From Dioszegia crocea (Eukaryota; Basidiomycota; Tremellomycetes; Tremellales; Bulleribasidiaceae): a DNA stretch of 64,000 nucleotides. Of the stretch, positions 24,157 to 35,790 are shown piece by piece. Position 1 is the stretch's first letter, and every line of letters begins with the position of its first letter. The notes beneath the pieces were generated by a model. It did not search any database. It saw only the letters and a list, made by a program, of their open reading frames with translations, and was not told the DNA's origin. The stretch covers positions 1,859,347-1,923,346 of the forward strand of contig BCKK01000005.1 in assembly GCA_001600615.1 (NCBI GenBank). The letters are read 5' to 3'. The position numbers and the translations under genes were made by a program.

Positions 24157-25958
24157 TCACTTTGTGTATTCCAACTCATCATCACTATCCTCCAACTCGA
24201 ACGTCCCCTTCGCTCTCCCAGGCGGCGTAGGTGGGATCTTACTAATGACCGAATGGCTCGCGCCTGGTATCCCAGGGTTGGGATCCGAATCATGCTCGTC
24301 CAAAAGATTCGGCTGGACAGGCGGGGTAGAATTTGAATTAGGCGAAGAAGACAAAAGGTCAACCTTCTTCTTGGGCAGAATACCAAGTTTAGCTATGGGT
24401 AATCAGCCACTGCTCAACTCAGCGAAAATGGAGTAAGACTTACACGCATCAATCTTGGTCATTCCTCTGTTTTCGGGACTACCGACTCCTCCACCTGCAC
24501 CTGGACTTTGACGCCCGCCTGCATTGAGGGCAATACCGCGTGTTCCCGTAGGTGTAGATCGGCCTGCTGGAAGTGGGTCGTCTTTCATATCAGCAAGTGC
24601 CTGTCGTGAAGGAGGGATGACATACCGTATACATCATTAGGATTCCACCTGTTTGCGCTAGGGCGAATGACGGGTCGAGGGTCCGATGGTAGGTCGTTGG
24701 TACTTTCCGAAGAGAATGATTCGGATCTCGATCTGGAGTGTCAGCCATATAAGTTTGGCATAAGCTGAAACTTACGATGCTCGATCACTTCCACCCCTCG
24801 CACCGTAGCCCTGACCTTGCGCCTGCTGTCCATACCCATAATTCTGAACACCGCCCCTCGCACCTGCGCCTGCTCCAGATCCTGAATTGGCTCGTCCCCA
24901 ACCAGCTGCCGATCCCTGCTGCTGCTGCTGTTGTTGGTGCTGTTCCCCGCCCCAGAGCCCGCTGCCCTGTTGACCCTGTCCCTGGCTGGACTGAGCTTGG
25001 TTCTGCTGGAACTCGGCATATTTGGATTTGGCGAGGGAGAAGAGGTTGTTGAAGGTTTGTTTACCGGCTGCATTATCAGCAAACTGTAGATTTTGGGGTA
25101 AGGGGCAACTCACCCTCCGCAGCCTTCTGTAGTTTCTCTTCCACCTGAAGCATACCCATACCGGCACCTTGAGGCGGACCGTCCGCGGCTGATCCATATC
25201 GGTCCGCATTGTAGGCGCCGGTACCGTACGTGTCGCGTGGACCTTGTGCCTGCTGCTGGGGCTGATCGGAACGATCTCGCCTCACTCGGGCTTGGTAGGG
25301 TAGTCCACCAGCACCGGGGTTGGTATGGCCTGACTGACCGCCGGTGTACCCTGTGTTTTGGTATTGACGCGCTGACTGCTCGTCTTCCAGCTGTAGAGAT
25401 CGGGCGAATTCCTCATCGAGGTCGACTTGTTGCTGGGTGTCAGCAACTACTACAGACTTGAACATCGGCTATTGATAAAACTTGGATTGATGTGGACCCT
25501 CCTTTAAGCAGCTTTGCAGTTCACTCCACTATTGTCGGAAGATTCCACTCTCACTCCGTCTTGTCTCTTGGTTAAGGATGACCTACCTCAGCCTCACGCC
25601 TGTACCCAGGAACCTCCTCCTCAGCCTTAAAGTTCTCATCCGTAATGCTCAACAACTGCTCTATCGCCCTATCCTGACTCCCACCCGTACTCTCTAGCAC
25701 AATCTCAATAACCCCCACATCAACAGAAGGGAACATGGTCTGCATCTCTGCAATCTTAGGATTGGAGTGCATGACTGGTGGCGGCGGTCGGGTCGTCGGT
25801 GCTGCGTATGTGGGGGTAGCTGGGGTCCCCGAGCCAAAGCCGGTACCCGCTGAAGCGGTCTGAGCTCGAGCGGGAGACGCAGAAGTAGCACTGATTCCTG
25901 AGGCAGCGGGAGACGCTAGAGCATCGCCTGTAGAAGCCATAGGTGGCGGTGATGACAT
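24157..25958 (-). CDS. CUE-domain ubiquitin-binding protein (Cue5-like)
   Basis: Six exons (25958-25587, 25432-25114, 25067-24776, 24732-24626, 24581-24444, 24392-24157) encode 487 aa. After an Ala/Ser/Pro-rich leader there is one clear CUE domain at about residues 67-108 (NPKIAEMQTMFPSVDVGVIE...ESTGGSQDRAIEQLL), with the MFP and LL elements used for ubiquitin binding. A short helical segment with EEFARSLQLEDEQ follows, as in Cue5/Tollip-type proteins. The rest is disordered, Gln/Gly-rich and Ser-rich, including a run of seven Gln. In yeast, Cue5 links ubiquitinated cargo to Atg8. I could not point to a sure Atg8-interacting motif, so that role is inference. It is divergent from the CWF19 gene, with 282 bp between starts. 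Confidence 0.85.
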
Positions 25959-26240
25959 GATAGATGGGGATGTATGAGTGATGTATAGTTACTGTTGCTG
26001 TTGCTGTGCTGGGGGTCTAAGGCTTGGCGGCTATACTCCCCCGGAACTGTCGCATTTCCTAATGAATCAGCTTTCATTAGTAATCTTGAAACAACAACCC
26101 AAAGTGGTAATTACCAATGTTTCGTCATACTGTCTAAACTACGAACCGGTATGTACGGAGTTTTACGGCGTTATACATCTCACACTAGAAGTGGAGGTAG
26201 TCTACAGCTCACCTTACTACCCATACTCATCACACTCACG

Positions 26241-29200
26241 ATGCCTTCAGCAGACTCCGACCTACCGTCTGGAAGCCGGCGACAAGCAAGGGATGACTCC
26301 CATCGCTCCAAGCATGATCGGGCATCGCCGGACCGTCGAGAGCGACACAAGCACAAGGAGAGGGATGAGATGGAGGATGAGAGGAGGGAGCGGAAGCGCG
26401 CAAAGAGGGATAGAGAGGATAGGAAGGACAAGGATAGGAGCAAAGGAAGGAAAGAGAAGAAGCGGGATAGGGGTGACAATAAGGATGGGGTGGAAGTGAT
26501 TGACGATGACGATGAGGGGATGTGGGTGGAGAAGGGTGTGACGGGGGTGAGTTGCTGCTATAAGGTGTTGGACCCAAGCTGATATGCCAGGACGCTGTAT
26601 CCAACATACCCAGCTCTGAGGCGCTCAAGCTTCGCTCGAATGTTTCTGCACCTACCTCATCATCCCTACCGCCCACTACCCACTCCGGCTCTCACACGAA
26701 CGAACGTGATGCATGGATGCTCGAGCCTGATGCCTCCGTACCGGCCTCTTCTAAAGCTCCTGCTCGAGACATACCACAGTCAGCCACTCTCGACACCGGA
26801 TCTCCACCTCGGACCAAAGACGAACCCGATTTCTTCTCTTCATTCGGGACAGAGCACAAGCGGAAAGATCCCAATGCGGACAAGCCGGACCCTACGAAGC
26901 CCCAGGTGGACTATCGCGAGCTCAACACCCAGCTCAAAGAGGGAAAGAAGCTGGATGATTATGAGACGACGGAGCGAAAGAAGGCAGGGGCAGGTGGGCC
27001 AGGATGGCAATTCCGAATGCGGAAGCTTGCGCGATTAATTGAGCAAGCGGGCGAAATGTACGTTGTCGTCTGTTCTAGGCTGATATTAGGAATCGACCGG
27101 TAGAGGAAGTTGCGCTGGAGAGGTATGGGAATATCGACGAGTACAATGAGGCGATGGAAGAACGGCGGGTATTGGATGAGAGAGATTCAAGGCGTTTATC
27201 GAGGCGGGGAACGTCAGATGGGCCGGGCGGGCCTTCGACACCATCAACAACGGGCATGCGTACTCCGGGCGGAGAAGCTTCAGCTCGGAGGTATATGTTT
27301 TCTGGAGGCGGTGAAGAACTCTCTCGACCGGGATCTCGAGCAGGTTTCAGGCGACCGGGCGAGGATGGGATGTCGACACCTACCGGAGGTCGAATCGATC
27401 AACTTCGCCGAACCCTTCCCTCTGCGCCTAAAGTATCCACACCTGTCCCATCGGTATTCACACCCCAAGCGGCCCTTCAGCGCCAGTCATCCGGATACCC
27501 ATTCGACCTCCCCGCTGCCGCCCAGATCGACATGTCAACACCGGCATTGACGCTGGAACAGCTAAATAAGCTTCAGGCCGGGGTATTACGGGCGAAATTG
27601 ATGGATGATCCTAAGGCTGGGGAAGTGGAAGAGGAGTACGAGTATGAGCGATTGAGGTTTGAGGCTCAGAGAGGGGACGAAGGGAATGGAGGTGCGGGAA
27701 GGAGGATGGAGGGTGGGAAAGTTATCCAGACTGAGGTGTTGCCGACGCTGGATGGGTCGGGGAGGCTGTATGATGTGGGTCAGGGGCAAGAGGCGGATGT
27801 GGGTGAGAGGGATGAGAGGAAACCTGGGAATAGGAGGAAGAAGGAACAGAAGGTGAGTCAAGCTGTGGGTTTGGCTGATGATAGTTCGAAACGAGAGATA
27901 AGCAAGGTAATCTTGTGCGATATAATGCAGACGACGATGAACAGACACTGGAGGAGCTCGTCAGGCAAGAGCGTTATGCTGCGGGTTCGGCGGAGCAGAA
28001 GAGTCTGGATGCGGCTATGGCGGGGGCTATTGCTGGAGATGCAAGATATCAGGTGAGTAATCTATCAAGGGAAATTATCCCTTCTACGGTCTTCATGAGG
28101 GAAATGAGTGACCGGGAGAGATACGGGAATTCCAGTCGATGGCTTGAGGACAGTGGCTGATATCCCAGGACGATCTAGACTACATTGACGAGAATGCTGA
28201 ACGGCTCGCTAGGCGAAAGATGAAATCTGACGCTATGAAGCGACAATTCGCCATCAACGGTATGTCTTCAATTCACGTTCCTAACCTTCTACTTCTATCC
28301 TCTCTCTGATGGGCCTTCTCACCCTCTCCTTTCGTCTTGATGTACATGGGGCTTTGCTGATAGGCAGATTTCGCCCGAACCAAGAAATCCCTAGACACCT
28401 GCGTGTTCTGCCATCAAGAAGATCGGAATCCCCTCACTGCAATCGTAGCTCTGGGCACTCGGACCTTTATGAGCTGTACCCTCACTGAAGAGCTCGTACC
28501 TGGCCATTGCCTCATTGTGCCTATTCAACACCATCTGAGTAGTTTGGAATTGGAAGATGACGATTGGGAGGAAATACGAGTGAGTCTTTATTTCCCCTTC
28601 GGCCTAGACTAAGGGTCTTGTCGCCTGTATAGGATACATGCTGATTCATTGCAGAACTTCATGAAGTGTCTGATGCGGATGTACGCCAAGGAGAATAAAG
28701 GGGTGATTTTCTACGAGACCATCCCGAGTTTCCGACAGCAACGACATACATTTATCGAAGCTGTGCCAGTACCATTTGAGCTATTCCAGGATTGTCCTGC
28801 GTACTTCAGAGTAAGTCTTTTATCCTCGTTACCCCGTCTATTTACTCTCACATCCGTCTCTCCCGAGGTACTTAGCTGACATTAAAGGAATCTATCCTAT
28901 CCTCCGAATCTGAATGGTCTCAACATAAAAAACTCATCGACTTCTCCGCCCGACCTGGCGGATTCCGACGCGCTCTCGTCGCTAATCTCCCATACTTCAT
29001 GGTGCAGTGGGATTATAAGGGTGAGAAGGGGTATGGGCATATTATTGAAGGGGATGATGAGAATGCCGGGAGGGGAGGGGAGAATGATGAAGGTGGGGTA
29101 TATGAGGGAGATAAGGGAGGTTCAGGGAGTGGGTTCCCACCGTGAGTTTTTCCTTCTTGATTCCTACTTGTCTTTCCCCCTCACGCCTTTCTTCCCATCT

Positions 29201-29418
29201 ACCCATAATCTCCCTTGCCTGTCTTCTTGTAATAACATGTTCCACGCTGATAGTGCAGATACTTTGCCGCAGAAGTTATCGGAAACGTCCTCGGACTTGA
29301 ACCTCGGAAATGGATGAAGCCGAAGAAGCTCGACTATGCGCTTAATCAAGATCGGGCCAGGGCGTTAGGGACCAAGTTCCAGCCATACAACTGGACGCTG
29401 GAGCTGCAGGCGTCGTGA
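26241..29418 (+). CDS. CWF19: pre-mRNA-splicing factor Cwf19 (CWF19L2 type)
   Basis: Spliceosome-associated protein of the CwfJ family, linked to late spliceosomes and lariat turnover. Nine exons encode 858 aa: 26241-26546, 26591-27057, 27090-27852, 27885-28052, 28169-28259, 28368-28579, 28655-28810, 28888-29141, 29259-29418. The N-terminus is an R/K/D/E-rich, RS-like disordered region. The C-terminus has both Cwf19 domains: CwfJ_C_1 (LDTCVFCHQEDRNPLTAIVA, then LVPGHCLIVPIQHH, a HIT-like HxHxH variant) and CwfJ_C_2 (FRRALVANLPYFMVQWDYKG, then YFAAEVIGNVLGLEPRKW). The second intron (27058-27089) is only 32 nt. A Gly/Asp/Glu-rich insert of about 30 residues sits inside CwfJ_C_2 (DDENAGRGGENDEGGVYEGD). 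Confidence 0.94.
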
Positions 29419-30061
29419 CCGCCTCGGACTACCACCGGCCAGCTGTACAGTTTTGTAATCTCGAAACCCGATATCGACTATGCATTCTCTATACTCATTT
29501 GGATCACGCTAGTAATTGAGTGGCGGGGACAAGGCTGGGGAACAGGGAGCATGCTAATTACCCAAGATATCCCTACGATCGATTTGCACTGTGGAGTCGC
29601 TGAGTGTGTAGGATGTGACGTCGGTCCGAGTGGACCGGCCGTGCACTGACAGCAGCACTGTACAGTATACATATGGGATCCCGATTGATGGAGTGGAGGA
29701 CCGGTTATGTCGGACCAATGATCGACTATGCAAGGACGAACTCAGGAAGGTATGCGCCATCGAGCCGGGCCGGCCGTCACATTCTAAATTTAGATCAGCT
29801 GGTTCAATTCTAGAAGCAGCAGCAGCATCCAGCAGCATGCATACCTTTCGGCCTCTTTCGGCAGTCCTCCTTGCATGCATATGATAGCGGATATCAGATT
29901 GCGGTTTGGCGGATGGAGGCGGGGCGCCCGGGCCGAGCGGGGCGAATTGTCAGGCTTCCAGGCCTCCACACTGGCCTTCGCCACTTCCCTATAAGATGAC
30001 CGCTTTCTCCTTGACCTGTAAATGTCTTTACCTGTAAGATCACACCTCAAGATCAATCACT
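29419..30061. promoter_or_regulatory. intergenic region, promoter of the first sugar transporter
   Basis: No gene seen. A TATA-like CCTATAAGATG near 29987-29997 lies about 70 bp before the ATG at 30062. Overlapping frames at 29554-29884 on both strands lack coding character. Confidence 0.45.
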
Positions 30062-32302
30062 ATGGCGCGTGATACACAGTCTCTCGCAGAACGAAGGTAA
30101 GTGTTTGCTTTGCCTCGCAGTAGCTCGCAGTCGCCTACAGTCGCTATCATTATCGATTGCACAATCATTACGTGATGTAGCTTGGCGGCTGACGGCAATA
30201 GCTTCACCAACGATCACGGTAATCTACACCCAGCATCTGAAGCACCTCCTAAGTGGAATGTCAACTCTCGAGCATACATTTGTGCTGCTATCGGGTTTCT
30301 AGGTAAGCATCCTCGAGATTCCCCCGACTGATGTACAAGGCATCTTCCTTTTCGGCTATGATGCCGGGCTTGGCGGTGGAGTCCTGGTGCGTACCTTAAT
30401 GAGATTCATCATTTCCGCAAGACTCCAAACTGAAATCATTAGGCTTTACCCACTTTTGTCTCTGACTTCAAAATCACCGGTACTAAGACTGAAGTCGCCG
30501 ATTTACAGGGCAACGTCGTATCTATCTTCCAAGGTGGCGCGTTCTTTGGCGCTCTTGGAAGTGTACCTATCTCGGATCGACTCGGTCGCAAATGGGTGAG
30601 TGAATATCAAATCTTTGCTCACTCCTCGTTGCTTACGATGTAGAGTCTTATGGTTGGCTGTGTCGTTTTCATGATTGGCGCGATCGTACAAACTGCATGC
30701 TTTGGGTCTCTTGCTCAATGTATGTTCTAGTCCGGCTTGGTCACGGTACTCAAGCTGATTTCGCAGTCTACGTCGGCCGATTCGTTGGAGGTGTTGGAGT
30801 GGGTCTTATGAGCTCTGTCTGCCCGACCTATTCATCCGAGATTTCTCCCAAAGAAATCAGAGGTCGAGTCACTGGTCAATTCCAGGTCATTGTGGTCACT
30901 GGTGTTGCCTTCTCCTTCTGGGTGAGCTCCGATACTTCACTACAATGAGGTCGAAGCTCATCTATCAGATCAATTACGCTGTCAGCTTTTACCCCGCTTC
31001 CCGCGGCTCTATCCAATGGCGAATACCTATCGGCTTCCAGATGGTCCCCGTAGGCCTGATGATGGTATTGATCCCTATCATGAAGGAGTCTCCAGTGAGT
31101 CTTGGGTCTTTGAAGACAATGACTTGGAAGCTGACTTTGCAGCGATGGCTCGCTATGAGAGGCAAAGACGAGCTTGGTCTCAAGAACCTCGCTTGGCTCC
31201 GCAAAACGACCGTCCACGACCCTTACACCCTTACCGAATTCGCCGAAATCACAGCAGCGATTGCCGAAGAACGCGCAAATACCGCCGGGGCCAGCTGGCG
31301 TGAATGCTTCGCTAAGGGTAACCCCATCCGATTCCTCATCGCCTTCGTCATATTCACGCTTCAACAGTGGAGTGGACAGAACTCAATCTCTTACTACGCA
31401 CCCATCATCTTCAACTCTATCGGGATCACTGGTGCTTCCACCTCTCTCCTGGCGAGTGGTATCTATGGTATTGTGAAGATTGTAACGTAAGTCTCATCAA
31501 CGAGATTAGAGCTAACGACTCAGTACATTGGCTTTTGTCCTCTTCGGTATCGAACGATTCGGCCGAAAGAAGCCTCTCTTGCTCGGTGTAGGCCTGATGT
31601 CTATGTTCCTATGGATCATTGGAGCAGTCTTCAACACCCACCCTCCCAACACCGATGGAACGATCGGGGCTTCCAGTATCGCTATGGCTGTAATGGTGAG
31701 TTTTTCCAAGTCAGGGGGTCTAACACCTGTGTTTGTTTCCACAGCTTACCAAATAGATCTATCTCTACGTTATCCCATACTGCTTCAGTGTCGGCCCTCT
31801 ACCTTGGGTCATCTGCTCAGAGATCTTCAACAACAGGACTAGGTCATACGGTCTTGCGTTGACAGCCTCAACTCAATGGCTATGGAATTTCGCCGTCAGG
31901 TGAGTCTTCACTCCAAGGTCGCTTGTGTCTTTGCTGACCTGAATAGCAAATGTACTCCTCTCATGGTCATCGCCTTGCCCAAGGGCGGTATTTTCTTTTT
32001 CTTCGCAGCTATCAACTGCATCAGCTTGTGAGTCACCTGCCCCTATCTTTTGAACCTCCTTGCGGAAGCAACAGCTGATGCCATCAGCGGTCTTACCTTG
32101 TTGTTGCCCGAGACTAAGGGTGTCTCTTTGGAGGTAAGTCATTCAGTAGACGGGTCATCTACGTGAAGCTGACCTTCAGACCATGGATGTCATCTTTGGA
32201 TCCGTCACACAGGAACATCGTGACAACGAGATTGCAAGGAGAGCCGCCGAGTTACAGGCAGCTGAGAAGATGACTGATGAGCATGAAGAGAGGAAGGTCT
32301 GA
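30062..32302 (+). CDS. MFS sugar/quinate-type transporter
   Basis: Plasma-membrane proton-coupled porter with twelve expected membrane segments. Thirteen exons encode 533 aa: 30062-30096, 30202-30302, 30340-30386, 30443-30595, 30644-30719, 30767-30921, 30969-31094, 31143-31486, 31524-31695, 31757-31899, 31947-32027, 32088-32133, 32180-32302. Sugar-porter signatures: GIFLFGYDAGLGGGVLALP (TM1), SDRLGRKWS, YVGRFVGGVGVGLMS, ESPRWLAMRGK, QQWSGQNSISYYAP (TM7), FGIERFGRKKP and PETKGVSLE. The TM7 'Q-SGQN-ISYYAP' form is frequent in quinate and sugar-acid carriers, so an organic or sugar-acid substrate is possible but unproved. It heads the carbohydrate block 30-38.7 kb. Confidence 0.9.
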
Positions 32303-33028
32303 TTATCTAGTTCGGAGGGTCTTGAGACTGCCTATAACTTTATAAGTATTTGTGATGTAATTATATTCGGAAGTTTGAGAATTCTTGATACGTTGATTGG
32401 CACCTCAGACAGCATTTGTGCATCATTCACTGTGACTCATCCTCGATCTCGCCCTCAGTCTGTCCGGACTCCCGCACTATGCAACGCCACAGGTACGAGA
32501 ACACCAAGTAAGTGAGATCACGTAGTGAGATTACGTAATTACAGCCTGCACTCGATCTGTGGACGTAATATAGCAGAAATTTACCACAGACCCTCCTCTA
32601 AATTTGTATGTAGACGATCCTTGAGTTGATCTTACCTGGGCTCTCACATCCTCTGATATGATAGAGGCTGAGCTGAGGCTCGGATTCTAACTCGTGAAAC
32701 GCTCTGAAACGGCCCAGTCGGCGGATCAATGATGTGCCGCGTCACACGCTCCGGCAACTCGGCTGGTTGTCTGAGCCAAGACAGCTAAGACGCTAAGCAA
32801 AACTGAGATCGGTCGGTGAAACGGAAGGAGCATCTTTACACCGTCCCCACTTGACCCCACCTTCGCCTTAATACGCAGATCATCACCCTCCGAACCGGCT
32901 CCGGAGTCCGCTCCGGATCGGTCATTGATTGAGTTACCAAAGTCTTGTCTAACTGACACATCCCTCCTTATATCGGTCGACAACCCCCATGGTTCCCCTC
33001 GCTGTACCCCGCCTTCTCCATCTGCACC
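32303..33028. promoter_or_regulatory. intergenic region between two transporter genes
   Basis: No gene seen. At 32512-32540 there is a small direct repeat (GAGATCACGTAGTGAGATTA; GTGAGAT...ACGTA twice), a possible regulator site. Short repeats CGGCTCCGGA/CGCTCCGGAT lie near 32898-32918. Confidence 0.4.
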
Positions 33029-35269
33029 ATGGCTAATAACGACAAGGAAATCCAGGCTGCTCACCCGCAGACTGCAACATTTGCCGATACCGACTCCAAG
33101 CATGACATCGATATGGTGGAGAAGGTGGACGCGGAGGCGCTGCCTGAGGACACAATTATGATGTCGCCATTCGAGGATATGAATATCCGGAAGACATGGT
33201 CGGTGTTTCGCAAGTGCGCCCTGGTCTGTCTGTTTGCTACCGTGTCTGCTGCTGCCGAGTGAGTCTCTAGTTTGAAAGGGGGAATCGAGCTGATGCTAAA
33301 TAGTGGGTATCAAATCGCTCTTACCGGTAGCATCATCGCTTTCAGGGGTTTCGTCTTGCAGTACGGGGAGGGTGTGAGTCCCGCTGGTGCTGTGATCCTC
33401 AGAGCGGATCACCTTGGTGAGTTTGGGGTTTCTTTTTTTCTTTGTCGGCGGGGCTTTCGCTGACATGTAAGCTGCTTGGGGTGGTATCCAGTCTGCTGGT
33501 CAAGGTGAGCCTATTCTACTGTCGTACGTGTCAAGGTAGCAAGCTGACAATCAGGCTTCGCCATGTTGTCTCAACATTTCATCGCCGATAGATATGGTCG
33601 AAAAGTCTCATTCTACTTGCTATGGTGCACCCTTCTCATCGCCGTCTGTCTTCAAGCTTTCGGTACCAACTGGAAGACCTGGCTCGTGGCCAAACGTGAG
33701 TCCAGCTCGCGACATTGCTAACAAAAGTGTTCAGTGGCTATGGTGTCGGCAGTGTGCAGTTCATGACTGGGATGTACATCTCAGAATTGTGTCCCGCTCG
33801 TATCAGGGGGTGAGTCTGGCTACTATACAACGCTCATATAACAGGTTTCTGTTGATTGGCTACTCGTTCTTCTACGTGAGCCCGTCCAGACCGTACAAGC
33901 TCGCTAGCTGACTTCTAGGGCTTCGGACAATTATTCGCCTCTGTCGCGCTGAAAATCGCATCGGACCGAGATCCACTCAATTTCAAACTCCCCATCTATA
34001 CCGAATTCGCCATGATTGGAATCATGGCTGGAGTCTACGCCTTCATTCCCGAATCCCCATACTGGTGCGCCGCACGAGGCCGACACGAACAGGGTGTCAA
34101 GATCATGCGTTTCTTGAATGGCGGTATTGAGGGATATGATGTTGAATACCATTACAACATCATTCGGCGGTCGGTCGAGAAGGAGAATGCGTACCAGAAG
34201 CAGCAGTTCGGGGAAGGTAAAGGCTTCCTGCAAGAACTGGCGAATGTTAAGGAGGTCCTCACTGGCGTAAACGGGGTGAGTGCTGTGGTTTGGCCTTGAA
34301 TATGTAGCTGACATCCAGTTCCGAACTTTGATCGCTTTTTGGCCTGCTTTCCTACAACAGCTTGCAGGTCTTGCTGTGGTGAGTGATCATGTCTCTTCCC
34401 TTTTTACAGCTGCTGATAGATGAGCTTTCTGGCTATTCGTCTTACTTCGCTTCCATCGCTGGTTTCGCCGACCCCTTCTTATTTTCTCTTCTCCTCGCGT
34501 GAGTTCGCCATCGTCTCGTCGCCTCAGCCTCGTAGACAAGCTGACATCCCAGTCTCGTCGCTCTCGCCTGCACCCTCATCGAAGCTTCCCTCATCGATGT
34601 CATCGGCCGGCGTAATCTCTTCCTCGGTGGTGCTATCGGATGCTGGCTCATGTGCTTCACCGTCGGCTGCATGTCACTCCCCGCCAACCGCTCAAAGTCC
34701 ATCGACGACCTCACCCTCTTCTTTTCTCTCATGTGGCGAGTCGGCTCGACTTTGCTCGGAAATCTCGGCTGGTCTTTCGTCGCTGAGACTGGCTCAAGTC
34801 GACTTCGTGCAAAGACGGCGGGTCTTGCGGCGTTTGGAGGTGTCGCTATGGGTCTTATCTTCAACACGACCGTACCATACATGCTCAACCCGATTGGAGC
34901 GTGAGTCTTTCTTTCCTCGTTGTTTCCATACCCTCGCTTCCATAAGATGCTACGAGTGCTGACTCAACAGGAACTGGGGTTTGAAGACTGCATTCTTCTT
35001 CTCGGGCATATCAGCGCCGCTCGTCGTCGCCTCATTCTTCCTCATTCCAGATACCTCGCGCAGAACGCCTGCCGAGCTGGATGAGATGTTTAGAAAGAAG
35101 ATTAGGCCTTGGCGGTGAGTGTTTCGTCCACTTCAAGCACTCCTCTCCCAAGACCACGCTGACTCGCCTTAGATTCAGATCATATGTCACCGATGCGAAG
35201 AAAGCGCTTGACGCCGAGAAGGCTCGTACTGGCGAGACGGATCCTGCGAGGGTGATGGCTCAGTCATGA
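33029..35269 (+). CDS. MFS alpha-glucoside permease-like transporter
   Basis: Twelve exons encode 569 aa: 33029-33258, 33304-33416, 33472-33504, 33555-33695, 33728-33809, 33845-33875, 33919-34275, 34319-34378, 34425-34498, 34553-34900, 34971-35114, 35173-35269. Features of the maltose/alpha-glucoside branch: a long cytoplasmic N-terminus, AAWGGIQSAGQGFAML, ADRYGRKVSFYLLW, ISELCPARIRG, PESPYWCAARGR, QQLAGLAVLSGYSSYFA, and the C-terminal TSRRTPAELDEMFRKKI. Introns 33696-33727 (32 nt) and 33810-33844 (35 nt) are very short. Acceptor 34424 is ATGAG because the nearer AG lies only two bases from the branch A. Substrate is uncertain: di- or oligosaccharide is likely by family, and in this block it could import oligogalacturonides. 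Confidence 0.88.
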
Positions 35270-35790
35270 GTGCGGTTTGGAGGCGGATCTGGGATTCATG
35301 TGTATATAACAGCGGAATAATTAGTTCGGTATACTATATAGGGGTTTCCTTCTTATTGATGTGATTTCTGATTTGTAACGGGAAACGATGGGGGCTTATC
35401 TGAACGACATTGCGAAGTATGTATAATTTGCCTTCTCCCTTGGGGTGGCTTGTCTCTGCTTGTCTCTGCGCTCGCCACAGTACCGGATGGGTGAGGTATG
35501 CTGTCTTGACCCCTGACACCAGAATTGGAAACAAGGACCCCTGTTTCCCTCCGGGCCGGATTCGCGGTGGAAAGATGAACCGCCTCTCTCAGCTCACTTT
35601 ATGCCTTGGATCTGGCATGTTCAACTCAGTATGATCGTCTACATCGGTATCAACAGTGTACGAGCCTACTCGCGGCTAGACTTGAGGATCCACCTTAACT
35701 TGGAGTTGCAGCAAGATTGCAAGAAGGTATGTCACAACCCGGCTTGGTGTCAAAGGCTGATTGGCCACAGATCTGACGACCCCCTGCGCT
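35270..35790. promoter_or_regulatory. intergenic region with a probable 5' leader intron
   Basis: GTATGT at 35727 with branch CTGAT and acceptor CCACAG (ending 35770) has the form of an intron in the 5' leader of the next gene. An in-frame upstream start was sought and not found: the only spliced upstream frame hits a stop. Confidence 0.4.

Noticed and set aside
29800..29830. A tRNA T-arm-like GGTTCAATTC
   Set aside because: No matching D-arm, anticodon arm or acceptor stem upstream.
35603..35790. An upstream coding exon (MIVYIGINS...) for the oligogalacturonate lyase
   Set aside because: Joined through the intron at 35727-35770 it runs into a TGA, so the intron is placed in the leader.
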